Shown in pieces: positions 16,815 through 26,037 of a stretch of 64,000 nucleotides of DNA (positions are counted from its first letter, which is position 1; each line of letters starts with the position of its first letter). A program made the translations under genes and the position numbers. The stretch covers positions 1 to 64,000 of the forward strand of contig CAYWRZ010000013.1 in assembly GCA_964460845.1 (NCBI GenBank). Direction: 5' to 3'. A model generated the notes under the pieces. The model did no database searches. It saw only the letters and a program-made list of their open reading frames with translations, and was not told the origin of the DNA. The DNA is from CAYWRZ01 sp964460845. Its GTDB lineage: Bacteria; Bacteroidota; Bacteroidia; Flavobacteriales_D; UBA2798.

Positions 16815-17570
16815 ATGAGTTATAAAGTACAGATCGATCTTACCCGCGTGCCCACCCACGTAGCCCTAATTATGGACGGCAACGGACGTTGGGCCAAACA
16901 GAAAGGGGAAGAACGTATTATAGGCCATATAAGCGGAGTGGAATCGGTACGTGAAGTCTTGTCTGCCGCTTCCGAAATAGGCGTAAAGCACCTTACCCTG
17001 TATGCGTTCTCGGCCGAGAACTGGAACCGCCCCAAAGAAGAGGTAGATGCGCTGATGGATCTGTTGGTAAACACCATTGCCCGTGAAATAGAAAGCCTCC
17101 ATACCAACGGCGTAAAGCTGCGCGCCATCGGCGAAATCGAAGCTTTACCCCCCTCTTGCGGCAAAGCGCTGCTGGAAGCCATTGCCACAACCGCTTCCAA
17201 CACCGGTGTCGAGCTGATACTGGCGCTTAATTACAGCGCACGTAAAGAGCTCACCAAAGCCGCCCGCGAAATGGCTACACAAATAGCCGAAGGCCGTTTG
17301 CTCCCCGAAGAAGTAACTGAAGATACCCTGACCCAACACCTCGACACCTTCGGTATTCCCGATCCGGAACTGTTGATACGCACCAGCGGCGAATGCAGAA
17401 TCAGCAACTTTCTGCTTTGGCAATGTGCCTATACCGAATTTTATTTTACCCAGACCTTCTGGCCCGATTTCAAAAAAGAACATTTTTTTGAAGCAATTCT
17501 CGAATACCAAAAACGCGAACGCCGGTTTGGCATGGTAAGCGAACAACTGAAGTCCGATGCAAATTTCTAA
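16815..17570 (+). CDS. uppS: Undecaprenyl diphosphate synthase (cis-prenyltransferase)
   Basis: 251 residues. Adds isopentenyl diphosphate units to farnesyl diphosphate to make the C55 lipid carrier for peptidoglycan and LPS. Motifs: LIMDGNGRWAKQ with the Mg-binding Asp21, GHISGVESVREVL, LYAFSAENWNRP, LNYSARKEL, and the C-terminal LLIRTSGECRISNFLLWQ. The last 14 bases overlap the start of bamA, so the two are coupled. Confidence 0.97.
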   Translation: MSYKVQIDLTRVPTHVALIMDGNGRWAKQKGEERIIGHISGVESVREVLSAASEIGVKHLTLYAFSAENWNRPKEEVDALMDLLVNTIAREIESLHTNGVKLRAIGEIEALPPSCGKALLEAIATTASNTGVELILALNYSARKELTKAAREMATQIAEGRLLPEEVTEDTLTQHLDTFGIPDPELLIRTSGECRISNFLLWQCAYTEFYFTQTFWPDFKKEHFFEAILEYQKRERRFGMVSEQLKSDANF

Positions 17571-20064
17571 AGTTCTTCTCATCTTTCTGACACTCTTGCT
17601 TGCCCCGGCAGCCTTCGCACAGGTACGGATAGGTGATGAGAAAACGGTCGATTACAGCACACCCCGCGAATACGAAATCGGAGGCATTACCGTCACCGGA
17701 GCCGTGCACTTCGATACACGCGCTATACAATTGCTCACCGAGCTCAGTCAGGGACAACGCATTCGCATACCGGGCGACGATATCCGCAAAGCCATCCGCA
17801 AACTATGGGATCAAAAGCTGTTTTCGGAAGTAGCTATCGATGTCAGCCAGTTTATGGGCGATAAAGTTTATCTCGACATCAAAGTAAAAGAAAGACCCCG
17901 CCTCTCGCGTTTCAGTCCGCGCGGCATGAAGAAAAAAGAATGGGAAAAGGTGAAAGAAAACCTTGATCTGTACTCAGGACGTATAGTCACCGAAAATCTG
18001 ATTACCAATACCAGCAATGTGGTACGCGGTTATTTTGTAGAAAAGGGATACATGAACACGAAGGTAGAGATCACACAAGCCATCGACACCCTGCTCAATA
18101 ACAGCGTAATTCTGTATATAAAAGTGGAGAAAGGGGCTAAAACGTCTATCCGGCAGATCACTTTCGAAGATGCGCACACCCTCTCTGACCGGAAGATGAA
18201 ACGCCTGATGAAAGACACCAAAGAAAAACGGATATGGCGTTTTTGGAAATCATCCAAATTTTTGGAATCGAACTACAAAAAAGACAAGGAAAAAATCATC
18301 GACAAGCTGAATGACAAAGGCTTCAGAGATGCACGTATCATATCCGATTCGGTTTACAGCCACAACGGCAAAGCGGTAGATATCCATATCAAGCTGGAAG
18401 AAGGCAATGTGTATTATTTCCGGAACATTACCTGGGTAGGCAATACCAAATACCGGAGCTCCTACCTCGACACGCTGTTGGGCATCCACAAAGGCGATGT
18501 GTATAACCAGTCGCTGCTCGAATCCAAGCTGTTCATGAGCGCCAACGGTACCGATATCACTTCGCTTTACATGGATAACGGGTACCTCTTTTTCTCCATT
18601 ACTCCCGTAGAAGTGCGGGTCGAAAATGATTCGATCGATTTTGAAATGCGCATCATCGAAGGGAAACAGGCACGCGACGAAAACATTATTATTCGCGGTA
18701 ATACCAAAACCAACGAGCACGTTATACGCCGTGAAATACGCACCAAGCCGGGCGATCTTTTTAGTCGTAACGACATTATGCGTACGCAACGCGAGCTGGC
18801 ACAACTTGGCTATTTTAACCCCGAAAAATTTGGCGTCAACCCCATTCCCAACCCCTACAAAGGCACGGTCGATATCGAATATACGGTCGAAGAAAAACCC
18901 TCCGATCAGGTAGAAATTTCGGGAGGCTGGGGCGCCGGACGACTCATCGGTACGCTGGGTGTTTCGTTCAATAACTTCTCGGCCCGCCGTTTCTTTAAGA
19001 AAAGCGCATGGAGGCCTCTGCCTTCGGGCGATGGGCAACAGCTCAGCATACGTGCCCAATCGACCGGCACATTCTATCAGGGCTACAACGTGTCTTTTAC
19101 CGAACCCTGGCTGGGCGGTAAAAAGCCGCACTCCATGAGCATCAACCTTTACCATACTTTCAGCTCGCGCGATAACCTGCCCCGCAGAAATCCGGAGAAA
19201 AGCGTGCTCAAAATTACCGGTGCTTCGCTCGGTTTCGGCCGCAGACTCAAATGGCCCGACGACTATTTCACGCTTTATGCCGAACTGCCGAGCTTCCAAT
19301 ATTACGAACTGCGTAACTACGGTGGGGTATTTACCTTCTCAGACGGGTATGTAAATAACCTCAGCTTCCGGTTTACCCTGAGCCGCAACTCGATAGACCA
19401 ACCGCTGTATCCGCGCTCGGGTTCACAAATCACGCTAACCACCAAGTTTACCCCTCCCTATTCCTTGTTCAACGGTCGCGATTATTCGCAACTAACTGAT
19501 CAGGAACGCTATAAATGGCTGGAATACAATAAATGGAAGTTCACTACCTCGCATTTTATGGCGCTTTCCAAAGACCGGAAGCTGGTGCTGAATGCCCGCA
19601 CAGGCTTCGGTTTTCTGCTGCCCTGGAACAAGGCCGTAGGCGACTCTCCCTTTGAACGTTTCAAGCTGGGCGGAAGCGGTCTTTCGGGGCTTAACTTCAT
19701 CTTCGGACAGGAAATTATCGCGCTGCGCGGTTACGACGACGGAGCCCTTTCACAAACCGTAGGCGACCTCTTTATTGCCAAATATGCACTTGAGCTGCGT
19801 TATCCCATTTCGCTCAATCCTAACGCTACCGTGTATATGCTCGGATTTGCCGAGGCCGGAAATACCTGGTCGAAACTGCAAAACTTCAATCCTTTTGCCG
19901 TAAAACGAGCCGCCGGTGTAGGTGTACGTATCTTCCTGCCCATGTTCGGGCTGCTCGGACTTGATTACGGCTGGGGCTTCGACAAGCTGGAAACTTACCC
20001 CGGCTTTGTACCGGGTCGTGGACAGTTCTTCTTTACCATTGGCATGAATATTGGTGAATTGTAG
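17557..20064 (+). CDS. bamA: Outer-membrane protein assembly factor BamA
   Basis: 835 residues. Signal peptide (ending LAPAAFAQ), about five POTRA repeats to residue 450 (ITVTGAVHFDTRAIQLL; NITWVGNTKYRSSYL; IIRGNTKTNEHVIRREI), then a 16-stranded barrel ending FFFTIGMNIGEL. It contains the barrel motif LGGSGLSGLN and the DYGWGFD end typical of Omp85. It inserts beta-barrel proteins into the outer membrane. It lies between uppS and two skp-like chaperones, the standard order. Start overlaps uppS. Confidence 0.96.
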   Translation: MQISKVLLIFLTLLLAPAAFAQVRIGDEKTVDYSTPREYEIGGITVTGAVHFDTRAIQLLTELSQGQRIRIPGDDIRKAIRKLWDQKLFSEVAIDVSQFMGDKVYLDIKVKERPRLSRFSPRGMKKKEWEKVKENLDLYSGRIVTENLITNTSNVVRGYFVEKGYMNTKVEITQAIDTLLNNSVILYIKVEKGAKTSIRQITFEDAHTLSDRKMKRLMKDTKEKRIWRFWKSSKFLESNYKKDKEKIIDKLNDKGFRDARIISDSVYSHNGKAVDIHIKLEEGNVYYFRNITWVGNTKYRSSYLDTLLGIHKGDVYNQSLLESKLFMSANGTDITSLYMDNGYLFFSITPVEVRVENDSIDFEMRIIEGKQARDENIIIRGNTKTNEHVIRREIRTKPGDLFSRNDIMRTQRELAQLGYFNPEKFGVNPIPNPYKGTVDIEYTVEEKPSDQVEISGGWGAGRLIGTLGVSFNNFSARRFFKKSAWRPLPSGDGQQLSIRAQSTGTFYQGYNVSFTEPWLGGKKPHSMSINLYHTFSSRDNLPRRNPEKSVLKITGASLGFGRRLKWPDDYFTLYAELPSFQYYELRNYGGVFTFSDGYVNNLSFRFTLSRNSIDQPLYPRSGSQITLTTKFTPPYSLFNGRDYSQLTDQERYKWLEYNKWKFTTSHFMALSKDRKLVLNARTGFGFLLPWNKAVGDSPFERFKLGGSGLSGLNFIFGQEIIALRGYDDGALSQTVGDLFIAKYALELRYPISLNPNATVYMLGFAEAGNTWSKLQNFNPFAVKRAAGVGVRIFLPMFGLLGLDYGWGFDKLETYPGFVPGRGQFFFTIGMNIGEL

Positions 20065-20102
20065 CGAAAAGAGTAATTTCGAAACGGAAAAAATTATTTG
20101 CC

Positions 20103-20612
20103 ATGAAAAATATGCTTGTATTGTTTACGGCGCTGTTCTTTTTCGGAGGAAGCGCTTACGCACAGAAATACGCGTACGTGAACACCCAATATATCCTTGA
20201 AAAAATTCCGGAATACCAGGAAGCACAGAAAAAAATCGACAACCTTTCGGAACAATGGCAGAAAGATGTGGAAGCCCGCTTTGCCGAAGTGGAAAAACTC
20301 TATCAGGCTTATCAGAAAGAGCAAATCCTGCTGCCCGACGATATGAAGAAAAAGCGCGAAGAAGAAATCATTCAGAAAGAACGCGAAGCCAAAGAATTTC
20401 AAAAGCAGATATTCGGTGTGAACGGCGAGCTTTTCCAAAAACGCCAGGAACTGATCAAACCGATACAGGATCGCATTTACAAAGCTATACAGGAAGTAGC
20501 CGAACAGGGGGGCTTTACTTTTATCTTCGATAAAGCCAACTCTTCTACCATCCTGTATGCAGACCCCAAGACAGACAGAAGCGATGCTGTCCTTAAAAAG
20601 TTAGGCTTATAA
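20103..20612 (+). CDS. OmpH/Skp family periplasmic chaperone, first copy
   Basis: 169 residues with signal peptide (LFFFGGSAYAQ). After AYVNTQYILEKIPEYQEAQK comes a long charged coiled coil (about 40-120) and the conserved end QGGFTFIFDKANSSTILYAD, typical of OmpH/Skp. Skp trimers hold unfolded outer-membrane proteins in the periplasm on their way to BamA, encoded 38 bases upstream. Confidence 0.92.
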   Translation: MKNMLVLFTALFFFGGSAYAQKYAYVNTQYILEKIPEYQEAQKKIDNLSEQWQKDVEARFAEVEKLYQAYQKEQILLPDDMKKKREEEIIQKEREAKEFQKQIFGVNGELFQKRQELIKPIQDRIYKAIQEVAEQGGFTFIFDKANSSTILYADPKTDRSDAVLKKLGL

Positions 20613-20640
20613 ATTCTATTAAATCTCACCTTTGATCACA

Positions 20641-21144
20641 ATGAAAAAGTTAATTGCACTTTTTGCAGTCATCCTGTGCGCTAACGTTGGAACGGCAATC
20701 GCCCAGAAACTCGGACACGTAAATTTTCAGGAGCTGATGCTGAGTCTGCCCGAGCGTAAACTCGCCGAAGACTCCCTGCGTAAAGAAGCTACCCGTATGG
20801 AGGATGAAATCAAACGTATGAATGCTCGTTATGAGCGGCTGGTGCAGGAATTCAACGAAGATGACAAAGCCGGTAAGCTGGTGGGAGCTATCAAAGAAAA
20901 CCGCTACGCCGAAATCATGGATTTCCAGCAACGTATCAGCAAATTTGAAGAGTTTGCACAAGAAAGCCTTTCTAAAAAAGAAAACGAGCTGCTCGCGCCC
21001 ATGGTAGAAAAAGTAAAAGCCGCCGTAGGTAAAGTCGCCAAAGCACAAGGCATCAGCTATGTGCTCGACGTAAGCCAGCTCATTTTTGTAGAAGGGGGCA
21101 CCGACCTGCAATCGCTCGTAAAAAAAGAGCTCACTACGCCTTAA
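20641..21144 (+). CDS. OmpH/Skp family periplasmic chaperone, second copy
   Basis: 167 residues starting MKKLIALFAVILCANVGTA, a signal peptide. A TTG nine bases upstream is in frame but the ATG is preferred. It has the family start KLGHVNFQELMLSLPERK, a coiled coil at about 40-120 and an end of the type GISYVLDVSQLIFVEGG. It shares the pattern of the first copy 28 bases upstream. Two tandem OmpH genes after bamA are usual in Bacteroidota. A terminator follows at 21174. Confidence 0.92.
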   Translation: MKKLIALFAVILCANVGTAIAQKLGHVNFQELMLSLPERKLAEDSLRKEATRMEDEIKRMNARYERLVQEFNEDDKAGKLVGAIKENRYAEIMDFQQRISKFEEFAQESLSKKENELLAPMVEKVKAAVGKVAKAQGISYVLDVSQLIFVEGGTDLQSLVKKELTTP

Positions 21145-21173
21145 TTCCTCTTCAGCAAAAGATTTTGCCTCAA

Positions 21174-21200
21174 CCCGCCGCGAATTCCGGCGGGTTTTTT
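21174..21200 (+). terminator. Intrinsic terminator after the bamA/skp operon
   Basis: CCCGCCG (21174-21180), loop CGAATTC, CGGCGGG (21188-21194), then six T. It ends only 11 bases before the murI ATG, so murI either depends on readthrough or on a promoter overlapping the hairpin. Confidence 0.85.
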
Positions 21201-21211
21201 AATTTTAGTAT

Positions 21212-22102
21212 ATGCAGTTTGCACCTCCCAACGCTTCACAACCCATCGGTATCTTCGACTCAGGTATCGGCGGACTCACTGTGGCCAAAGCCATACGCAA
21301 GCTGCTACCCGCCGAAACGCTTATCTATTTCGGAGATACCGCCCATTTCCCTTATGGCGATCGTTCGGAAGAATCGATTCTTTTCTACAGCCTGAAAATT
21401 GCCCGCTTCCTCCAGCAACAGCATTGCAAAATTATTGTCATTGCCTGCAATACCGCCTCTTCGTACGCATTCGAAATGCTCGAAAATTTCATGCAGGAAC
21501 ATCAAATCACGGTAATCAACGTGATAGACCCGGTGGTTAATGAGGTAGCGACACTTCCGCACCTGCAGAAAACAGGTGTAATCGGTACCAAAGGCACTAT
21601 TCAGTCGGGCATTTACGAAAAAAAACTTCGTGCGCTGAATCCCAATCTGAATATTGCGCCGCTGGCTACTCCACTGCTGGCACCGATGATAGAAGAAGGT
21701 TTTTTCAGTCAAAAAATTTCAAAGACGATTATCGGGTCGTATCTCGACCATCCGATATTAGCAGGTATCGACTCACTGATACTGGCCTGCACGCATTATC
21801 CGCTCATAAGACGCGAAATCAACGCGCTTTACGAAGAGAAAGTCGCCATTATCGATTCGGCCGAAATCGTAGCGCGACACGTGGCTAAGGTGTTGGAAGA
21901 AAAAGGATTGCTTCACGAAGGGAAAGGCGGAAAACATCATTTTTATGTATCGGATTATACCGATACCTTCGGCAAAAGCGCAGGGCGTTTTTTTCACCAC
22001 CACATACGGCTCGAAGAAGCCGACATCTGGGGACTCAACAATATTTCCAAAGCTATTCAACAAGCCGAAGCGGAAGACGCCGCCGGCGAACCGCTTATTT
22101 AA
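21212..22102 (+). CDS. murI: Glutamate racemase
   Basis: 296 residues. Makes D-glutamate for peptidoglycan. The two catalytic cysteines are present: Cys79 in IIVIACNTASS and Cys193 in LILACTHYPLI. The substrate motif IGIFDSGIGGLTV is at the N-terminus. Its 3' end overlaps the convergent carbonic-anhydrase-like gene by eight bases. Confidence 0.96.
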   Translation: MQFAPPNASQPIGIFDSGIGGLTVAKAIRKLLPAETLIYFGDTAHFPYGDRSEESILFYSLKIARFLQQQHCKIIVIACNTASSYAFEMLENFMQEHQITVINVIDPVVNEVATLPHLQKTGVIGTKGTIQSGIYEKKLRALNPNLNIAPLATPLLAPMIEEGFFSQKISKTIIGSYLDHPILAGIDSLILACTHYPLIRREINALYEEKVAIIDSAEIVARHVAKVLEEKGLLHEGKGGKHHFYVSDYTDTFGKSAGRFFHHHIRLEEADIWGLNNISKAIQQAEAEDAAGEPLI

Positions 22103-22610
22103 ACCAGCCCGAATACATCACGTAATTATCGGCTATACGGCGTATTTCGCCGTCGAAAAGTTCCTGACTCACTTCCTTTACCTTACGCGCCGGCACACCG
22201 GCGTACACGCTGCCACTTTCGACGCGGGTGCCTTCCAGCACTACCGCACCGGCCGCTATAATGGAATTGGATTCGATCACGCAACCGTCCATTACAATGG
22301 CACCCATGCCTATCAGCACATTGTCGTGTACCGTACATCCGTGCACAATGGCGCGATGCCCAATAGACACATTGTTGCCTATGGTAGTAGGCGCTTTTTG
22401 ATAGGTGCAATGAATACAGGCGCCGTCCTGCACATTGACCTTATGGCCCATACGAATGGAATTGACATCGCCGCGCACTACCGCCGTAAACCAAAAGCTG
22501 CACTGATCGCCACATTCTACATCGCCTACTATGGTCGCATTTTCAGCGATAAAGCAGTCTTTTCCAAAACGAGGTTCTTTTCCGTTGACAGGTAACAATA
22601 GCGGCGGCAT
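22095..22610 (-). CDS. Gamma-carbonic anhydrase family hexapeptide-repeat protein
   Basis: 171 residues from MPPLLLPVNGKEPRFG; a frame extends ten codons upstream but the shorter start fits the family. Left-handed beta-helix hexapeptides run through the protein (NATIVGDVECGDQCSFWF, VVRGDVNSIRMG). Metal-ligand histidines are seen in HCTYQKAPT, IGHRAIVHGC. Members (YrdA/PaaY-like) are often annotated as carbonic anhydrases, but activity is not proven for most. It converges on murI with an eight-base overlap. Confidence 0.9.
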   Translation of the reverse strand: MPPLLLPVNGKEPRFGKDCFIAENATIVGDVECGDQCSFWFTAVVRGDVNSIRMGHKVNVQDGACIHCTYQKAPTTIGNNVSIGHRAIVHGCTVHDNVLIGMGAIVMDGCVIESNSIIAAGAVVLEGTRVESGSVYAGVPARKVKEVSQELFDGEIRRIADNYVMYSGWFK

Positions 22611-22652
22611 AACACTTGATTTTATCCCGAAAAATAACATTTTGCCGGGCGA

Positions 22653-22689
22653 TAAAAAAATCCCTTTCCGCAGAAAGCAGAAAGGGATT
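22653..22689 (-). terminator. Intrinsic terminator of the metal-linked operon
   Basis: On the minus strand AATCCCTTT and AAAGGGATT arms (22681-22689 and 22659-22667) are followed by a seven-T tract, 18 bases after the HMA gene stop. Confidence 0.85.
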
Positions 22690-22707
22690 CAAAGAAAAAA
22701 GCGCTAT

Positions 22708-23049
22708 TTATTTACCGTGCTGTCCTTCTTCCCGACAGCATTTGGGCAGCCTGGCAAAGGCTTTCGGGTCGGCTTTGCGATCGTCGGCATCGTATCCGAT
22801 ACGGGTCACCGCTTCGCGAATCTTATCGGGAGTGGTTTTGTCCTCTCGGTATTTCACGTGAATTTCACGCTGTTCCAAATCGACATGTACCTCTTTTACC
22901 CCTTTTTCAAACACCAATTGGCGCTCGATACGATCTTTACACATATCGCATACCGTCGAGGTTTGAATAGTGAGCGATTTTTCTTCTTTCTGCGCCATCG
23001 CCGGTACAGCGAAAAGCCAAAACAGACATAAGATCAATAATTTATTCAT
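22708..23049 (-). CDS. Periplasmic heavy-metal-associated (HMA) domain protein
   Basis: 113 residues. A signal peptide (LFWLFAVPAMAQ) is followed by one HMA domain with the metal-binding pair in TSTVCDMCKDRIER (CxxC) and the ferredoxin-like pattern VKEVHVDLEQREIHVKY. A second Cys pair occurs near the C-terminus (LPKCCREEG). HMA domains bind Cu, Hg, Zn or Cd ions. Being exported and following a TonB receptor by 44 bases, it probably handles the metal in the periplasm. The metal cannot be named from sequence. Confidence 0.9.
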   Translation of the reverse strand: MNKLLILCLFWLFAVPAMAQKEEKSLTIQTSTVCDMCKDRIERQLVFEKGVKEVHVDLEQREIHVKYREDKTTPDKIREAVTRIGYDADDRKADPKAFARLPKCCREEGQHGK

Positions 23050-23093
23050 GATTGTAATTTTTAATCGGAACCATTTCCGCGTGAAATTTATTT

Positions 23094-25328
23094 TTAGTTA
23101 AGCGAAAGACGTAGCCCGGTGTACACTACCTGTCCGTTGAGCGGACCCCAAATCATAGAGGCATCAAAATGCGGACCGAAAGGATCATCGGCACCCATAA
23201 TCGGATTACGCTGCCTGAAGCCCAGCAGGTTCTCTCCTCCTACATACCATTCGAAATGGCGGAACACCTTTGTAACCTGAAAATGCAGGATGTAGAAATC
23301 TTCGCTGCGTTCGGGGAAACGGTAATGCTCGGGCACGCTCTCTGTAGAAGGTAAACGCGAGGCGCTGAACCAATTGCTGATCAGATCAAATTTCCATTTG
23401 TCGTTGCGGGTATGATAGCTCAGGTTCAGCATGACACGGTGCCGGGGCAGCATCGGTTTTTCAAGCAGCACACCGCTGTAGGTGCTTTTTACGAGGTAAT
23501 GCTTATACGCCAGCTTGGCGGTAAGTCCGCGACGCAGCTCTACGTCGAGGTCAGCTTGTGCGCTGTGTGAAAACGAACGCCCCGAAAGGTTGTAAAACAA
23601 CAGCATATTCGGATCATAATCCATATCTACTACTACCTGATCCTTAAAATAAGTATAGTAGTAATCGAGATTAAGCGATGCCTCACGTCCCAGCCACGAA
23701 AAATAGCGGGTAATTCCGCCACCCACATTGAGGGTCTCTTCGGGCCGAAGCGCTTCGAGCCTATACACGGTACGCGAGCTGACCAGTGCGGCACTGTTTT
23801 CCATCAGCACATTGGGTGTACGAAAACCCGTTCCGCCCGAAAGCCTGAACACGGTACTCGGGCTGGGGTTGTAACGCAGGTGCATCCGGGGTGTCAGCTT
23901 AAATCCGTAAAGGTTATGGTAATCGCCTCTCAGTCCTGCCAAGAGCGAAAACTTGTCGAGGTAATTAAAATGGTATTCGGCAAAGGCACCCGGCACCAGT
24001 TCGGTGCGCTCCATAGGCATACCGATATAATTTTCACGAAAACGATCGTAAAGGAAGCTCAGCCCGACTTTGTAGTTGTGCAGCGAAGTATTGATTACGT
24101 CCTGAAAAATGAGGTTGACGTAAGCATTCTGCTGCTCCGCATCGTAAGTACGCAATCCGTAATACGAATTAACCGCATGGTATTTTCCAGAAGCGATAAT
24201 ACCTAATGAGCGGGTCACAGAATTGGGAAACAGGTATCCGTTTTTCACAAACCCTTCGATCAGCCGCGTGCGAATTCCGATTCCATACGCATTGGTCGTT
24301 GTCCTGTCGAAAGCCGGATTAAAATGAAGCTGTCCGCCTGTTTTATCTTCGTAAATTCCTCTTACGCCTATGACCTGCTCGCTGTTTTCACCCTGTATTT
24401 TCCAGCGGTTAAACACGTTTAGCTGCTGCGAAAGCGGATTGTCAAGAAAGCCGTCGCGATTGATGTCGTTTTTCGCAAAAATACCGCTACCGTGGGTAAA
24501 CAGCAGCGTGCTTACTTTGTCGTTAAACTTATGATTGAGGTGCACATTGGCTTCTCCCCTGCCAAGCGAATTGCCGTAAAAGTTCAGGAAAACTTTATCG
24601 GCACGGGGATCTTCGGGCTTAAGAAACTCTACATTGATCTGCCCGGTCATTGACTCGTACCCGTTAAGCACCGAGCCCACGCCTTTGGTCACGTAAATAG
24701 ATTCTATCCAGGTACCCGGAATATAAGAAAGCCCCGAACTGGCCGAGAGTCCGCGCACCAAAGGTACGTTCTCGGTGAGCAATTGGGTGTATATTCCACT
24801 CAATCCCAACATCTGTATGGCTTTGGTACCCGACATGGCATCGGTGTACATCACATCGACCGAAGCGTTCGACTCGAAACTTTCGGAAAGGTTACAGCAG
24901 GCCGCTTTACGAAGCTCTTTGATGCCTATTTTTTCGGTATTGATGGGCTTGATCGCACTGTATTCGGTAGCCGGCTGCCCCGAATTAATGGTCAGCTCAC
25001 CGAGCGTAAGCGTTTCGGACAACACAATCGGAAGCGCGGCAGGTAAGCGGTCGCCGTACAGTACCAGCGTGTCTGATTGATAACCTATAAAGCTGACTAC
25101 TAAATAATTTATACTGTCGCCCGGCCATGCAAGCGCAAAACGCCCCCCCGCATCGGTAAGGGTATGAAAAGAGGTGTCGGCCCAGTACACACTGGCTCCT
25201 TCCAGGGGTACGGGAACCCCGTCTTTAGTCTCACCGCTTACGGTACCGCTCACGATCGGCTGTGCAGACAGGCCGGTAAGCGAAAAAAGCAGTAAGACAG
25301 TAACACTGAATTTCTGAATGAATGACAT
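23094..25328 (-). CDS. TonB-dependent receptor of the metal-linked operon
   Basis: 744 residues. Signal peptide to about 22; carboxypeptidase-like regulatory domain at about 25-110 (GASVYWADTSFHTLTDAGG); plug at about 130-245 (QMLGLSGIYTQLL, GVGSVLNGYESMTGQINVEF); barrel to a C-terminal YTGLRLSLN. The plug carries an unusual AACCNLSESFE with adjacent cysteines, common to receptors sitting beside HMA proteins. Probably imports a metal chelate. Lies between a small Cys/His-rich protein gene (upstream) and the HMA gene. Confidence 0.9.
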   Translation of the reverse strand: MSFIQKFSVTVLLLFSLTGLSAQPIVSGTVSGETKDGVPVPLEGASVYWADTSFHTLTDAGGRFALAWPGDSINYLVVSFIGYQSDTLVLYGDRLPAALPIVLSETLTLGELTINSGQPATEYSAIKPINTEKIGIKELRKAACCNLSESFESNASVDVMYTDAMSGTKAIQMLGLSGIYTQLLTENVPLVRGLSASSGLSYIPGTWIESIYVTKGVGSVLNGYESMTGQINVEFLKPEDPRADKVFLNFYGNSLGRGEANVHLNHKFNDKVSTLLFTHGSGIFAKNDINRDGFLDNPLSQQLNVFNRWKIQGENSEQVIGVRGIYEDKTGGQLHFNPAFDRTTTNAYGIGIRTRLIEGFVKNGYLFPNSVTRSLGIIASGKYHAVNSYYGLRTYDAEQQNAYVNLIFQDVINTSLHNYKVGLSFLYDRFRENYIGMPMERTELVPGAFAEYHFNYLDKFSLLAGLRGDYHNLYGFKLTPRMHLRYNPSPSTVFRLSGGTGFRTPNVLMENSAALVSSRTVYRLEALRPEETLNVGGGITRYFSWLGREASLNLDYYYTYFKDQVVVDMDYDPNMLLFYNLSGRSFSHSAQADLDVELRRGLTAKLAYKHYLVKSTYSGVLLEKPMLPRHRVMLNLSYHTRNDKWKFDLISNWFSASRLPSTESVPEHYRFPERSEDFYILHFQVTKVFRHFEWYVGGENLLGFRQRNPIMGADDPFGPHFDASMIWGPLNGQVVYTGLRLSLN

Positions 25329-25394
25329 AAAATATCCGGTTTACTAAAACAATCGTTTTACAAGAAATGCCTCTTCGGCATTTCTCACCGGAAA

Positions 25395-25868
25395 TCAAAT
25401 ACGGAGAATCTGTGTAAAGGCTAATATGTCCCTGCCTTGTCGTAAAGGCGGGTGATCGGGAGTAGGAAGCTGCGTGTCGGATTCGGATACCGCTACCGGC
25501 ATCACGAAGCATACTTCAGGCAATAGCACCGGCGAGAGGAGCAGTGGTATTTCGGTAAAATAAACCGGAATATATTCCTCTATCTGTAACTGACGGCTAA
25601 ACTCGCTGTCGGCGCAGCAGGACTTATGCGTATGCGATACTACAGCAGGTTCTTTTGGGCTTTTGCAACAGCCTTCTTCTTTTTCTTCTTTGGGATTTTC
25701 CTGATGTGCATTACAGGTATTGCGATCGGAGGTAAGGCTGTACTGTGTTTTATCGGCCGAGAAGCAATGATGACGATAAATGGTAAAACCCGTTCCGGCT
25801 CCTATAAAGAGCAGGAGAAGCAGGTATGCCACTGTATGCCGGAATATATTTTTAAACCTGATCTGCAT
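25395..25868 (-). CDS. Small Cys/His-rich membrane-anchored protein (HYC_CC_PP-like)
   Basis: 157 residues from MQIRFKNIFRHTVAYLLLLL; a longer frame to 26024 is open but its extra residues are not signal-like. One N-terminal membrane segment is followed by a HxC motif (IYRHHCFSADK), ESGCC-like EEGCCKSPKEP and HTHKSCCADSEF, then a Pro-containing tail. This spacing of His-x-Cys, Cys-Cys and Pro-Pro fits the HYC_CC_PP family, usually encoded beside TonB receptors and HMA proteins. Metal binding is inferred. First gene of the operon. Confidence 0.75.
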   Translation of the reverse strand: MQIRFKNIFRHTVAYLLLLLFIGAGTGFTIYRHHCFSADKTQYSLTSDRNTCNAHQENPKEEKEEGCCKSPKEPAVVSHTHKSCCADSEFSRQLQIEEYIPVYFTEIPLLLSPVLLPEVCFVMPVAVSESDTQLPTPDHPPLRQGRDILAFTQILRI

Positions 25869-25878
25869 TATATAGTTG

Positions 25879-25886
25879 CAAAAATA
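25879..25886 (-). promoter_or_regulatory. Candidate -7 box (TATTTTTG) of the metal-linked operon
   Basis: Minus-strand TATTTTTG lies 11 bases before the 25868 start codon, supporting that start. The -33 part is not clear, and the leader would be very short. Confidence 0.4.
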
Positions 25887-25973
25887 AACCCTTTTCCAGC
25901 TAAATCCTATCCTTTTTCCACGCTGATAATTGGAATCCCAACAGCGGAACGCACAAAAAAGTGCCGAAATCCT

Positions 25974-25981
25974 TAACTTTG
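25974..25981 (+). promoter_or_regulatory. Candidate -7 box (TAACTTTG) for nfu
   Basis: Perfect TAnnTTTG 57 bases before the ATG at 26038; no TTTG at the expected -33 distance. Confidence 0.45.
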
Positions 25982-26037
25982 TAGCCGAAATCCGGATCAA
26001 TCCCGGTAAACGCTTACCCTTCAACCGACTTTAGGCC

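Noticed and set aside
18250..19299. 349-residue minus-strand frame opposite bamA
   Set aside because: Antisense of a strongly recognisable BamA; no family motifs, so a shadow frame of the codon bias.
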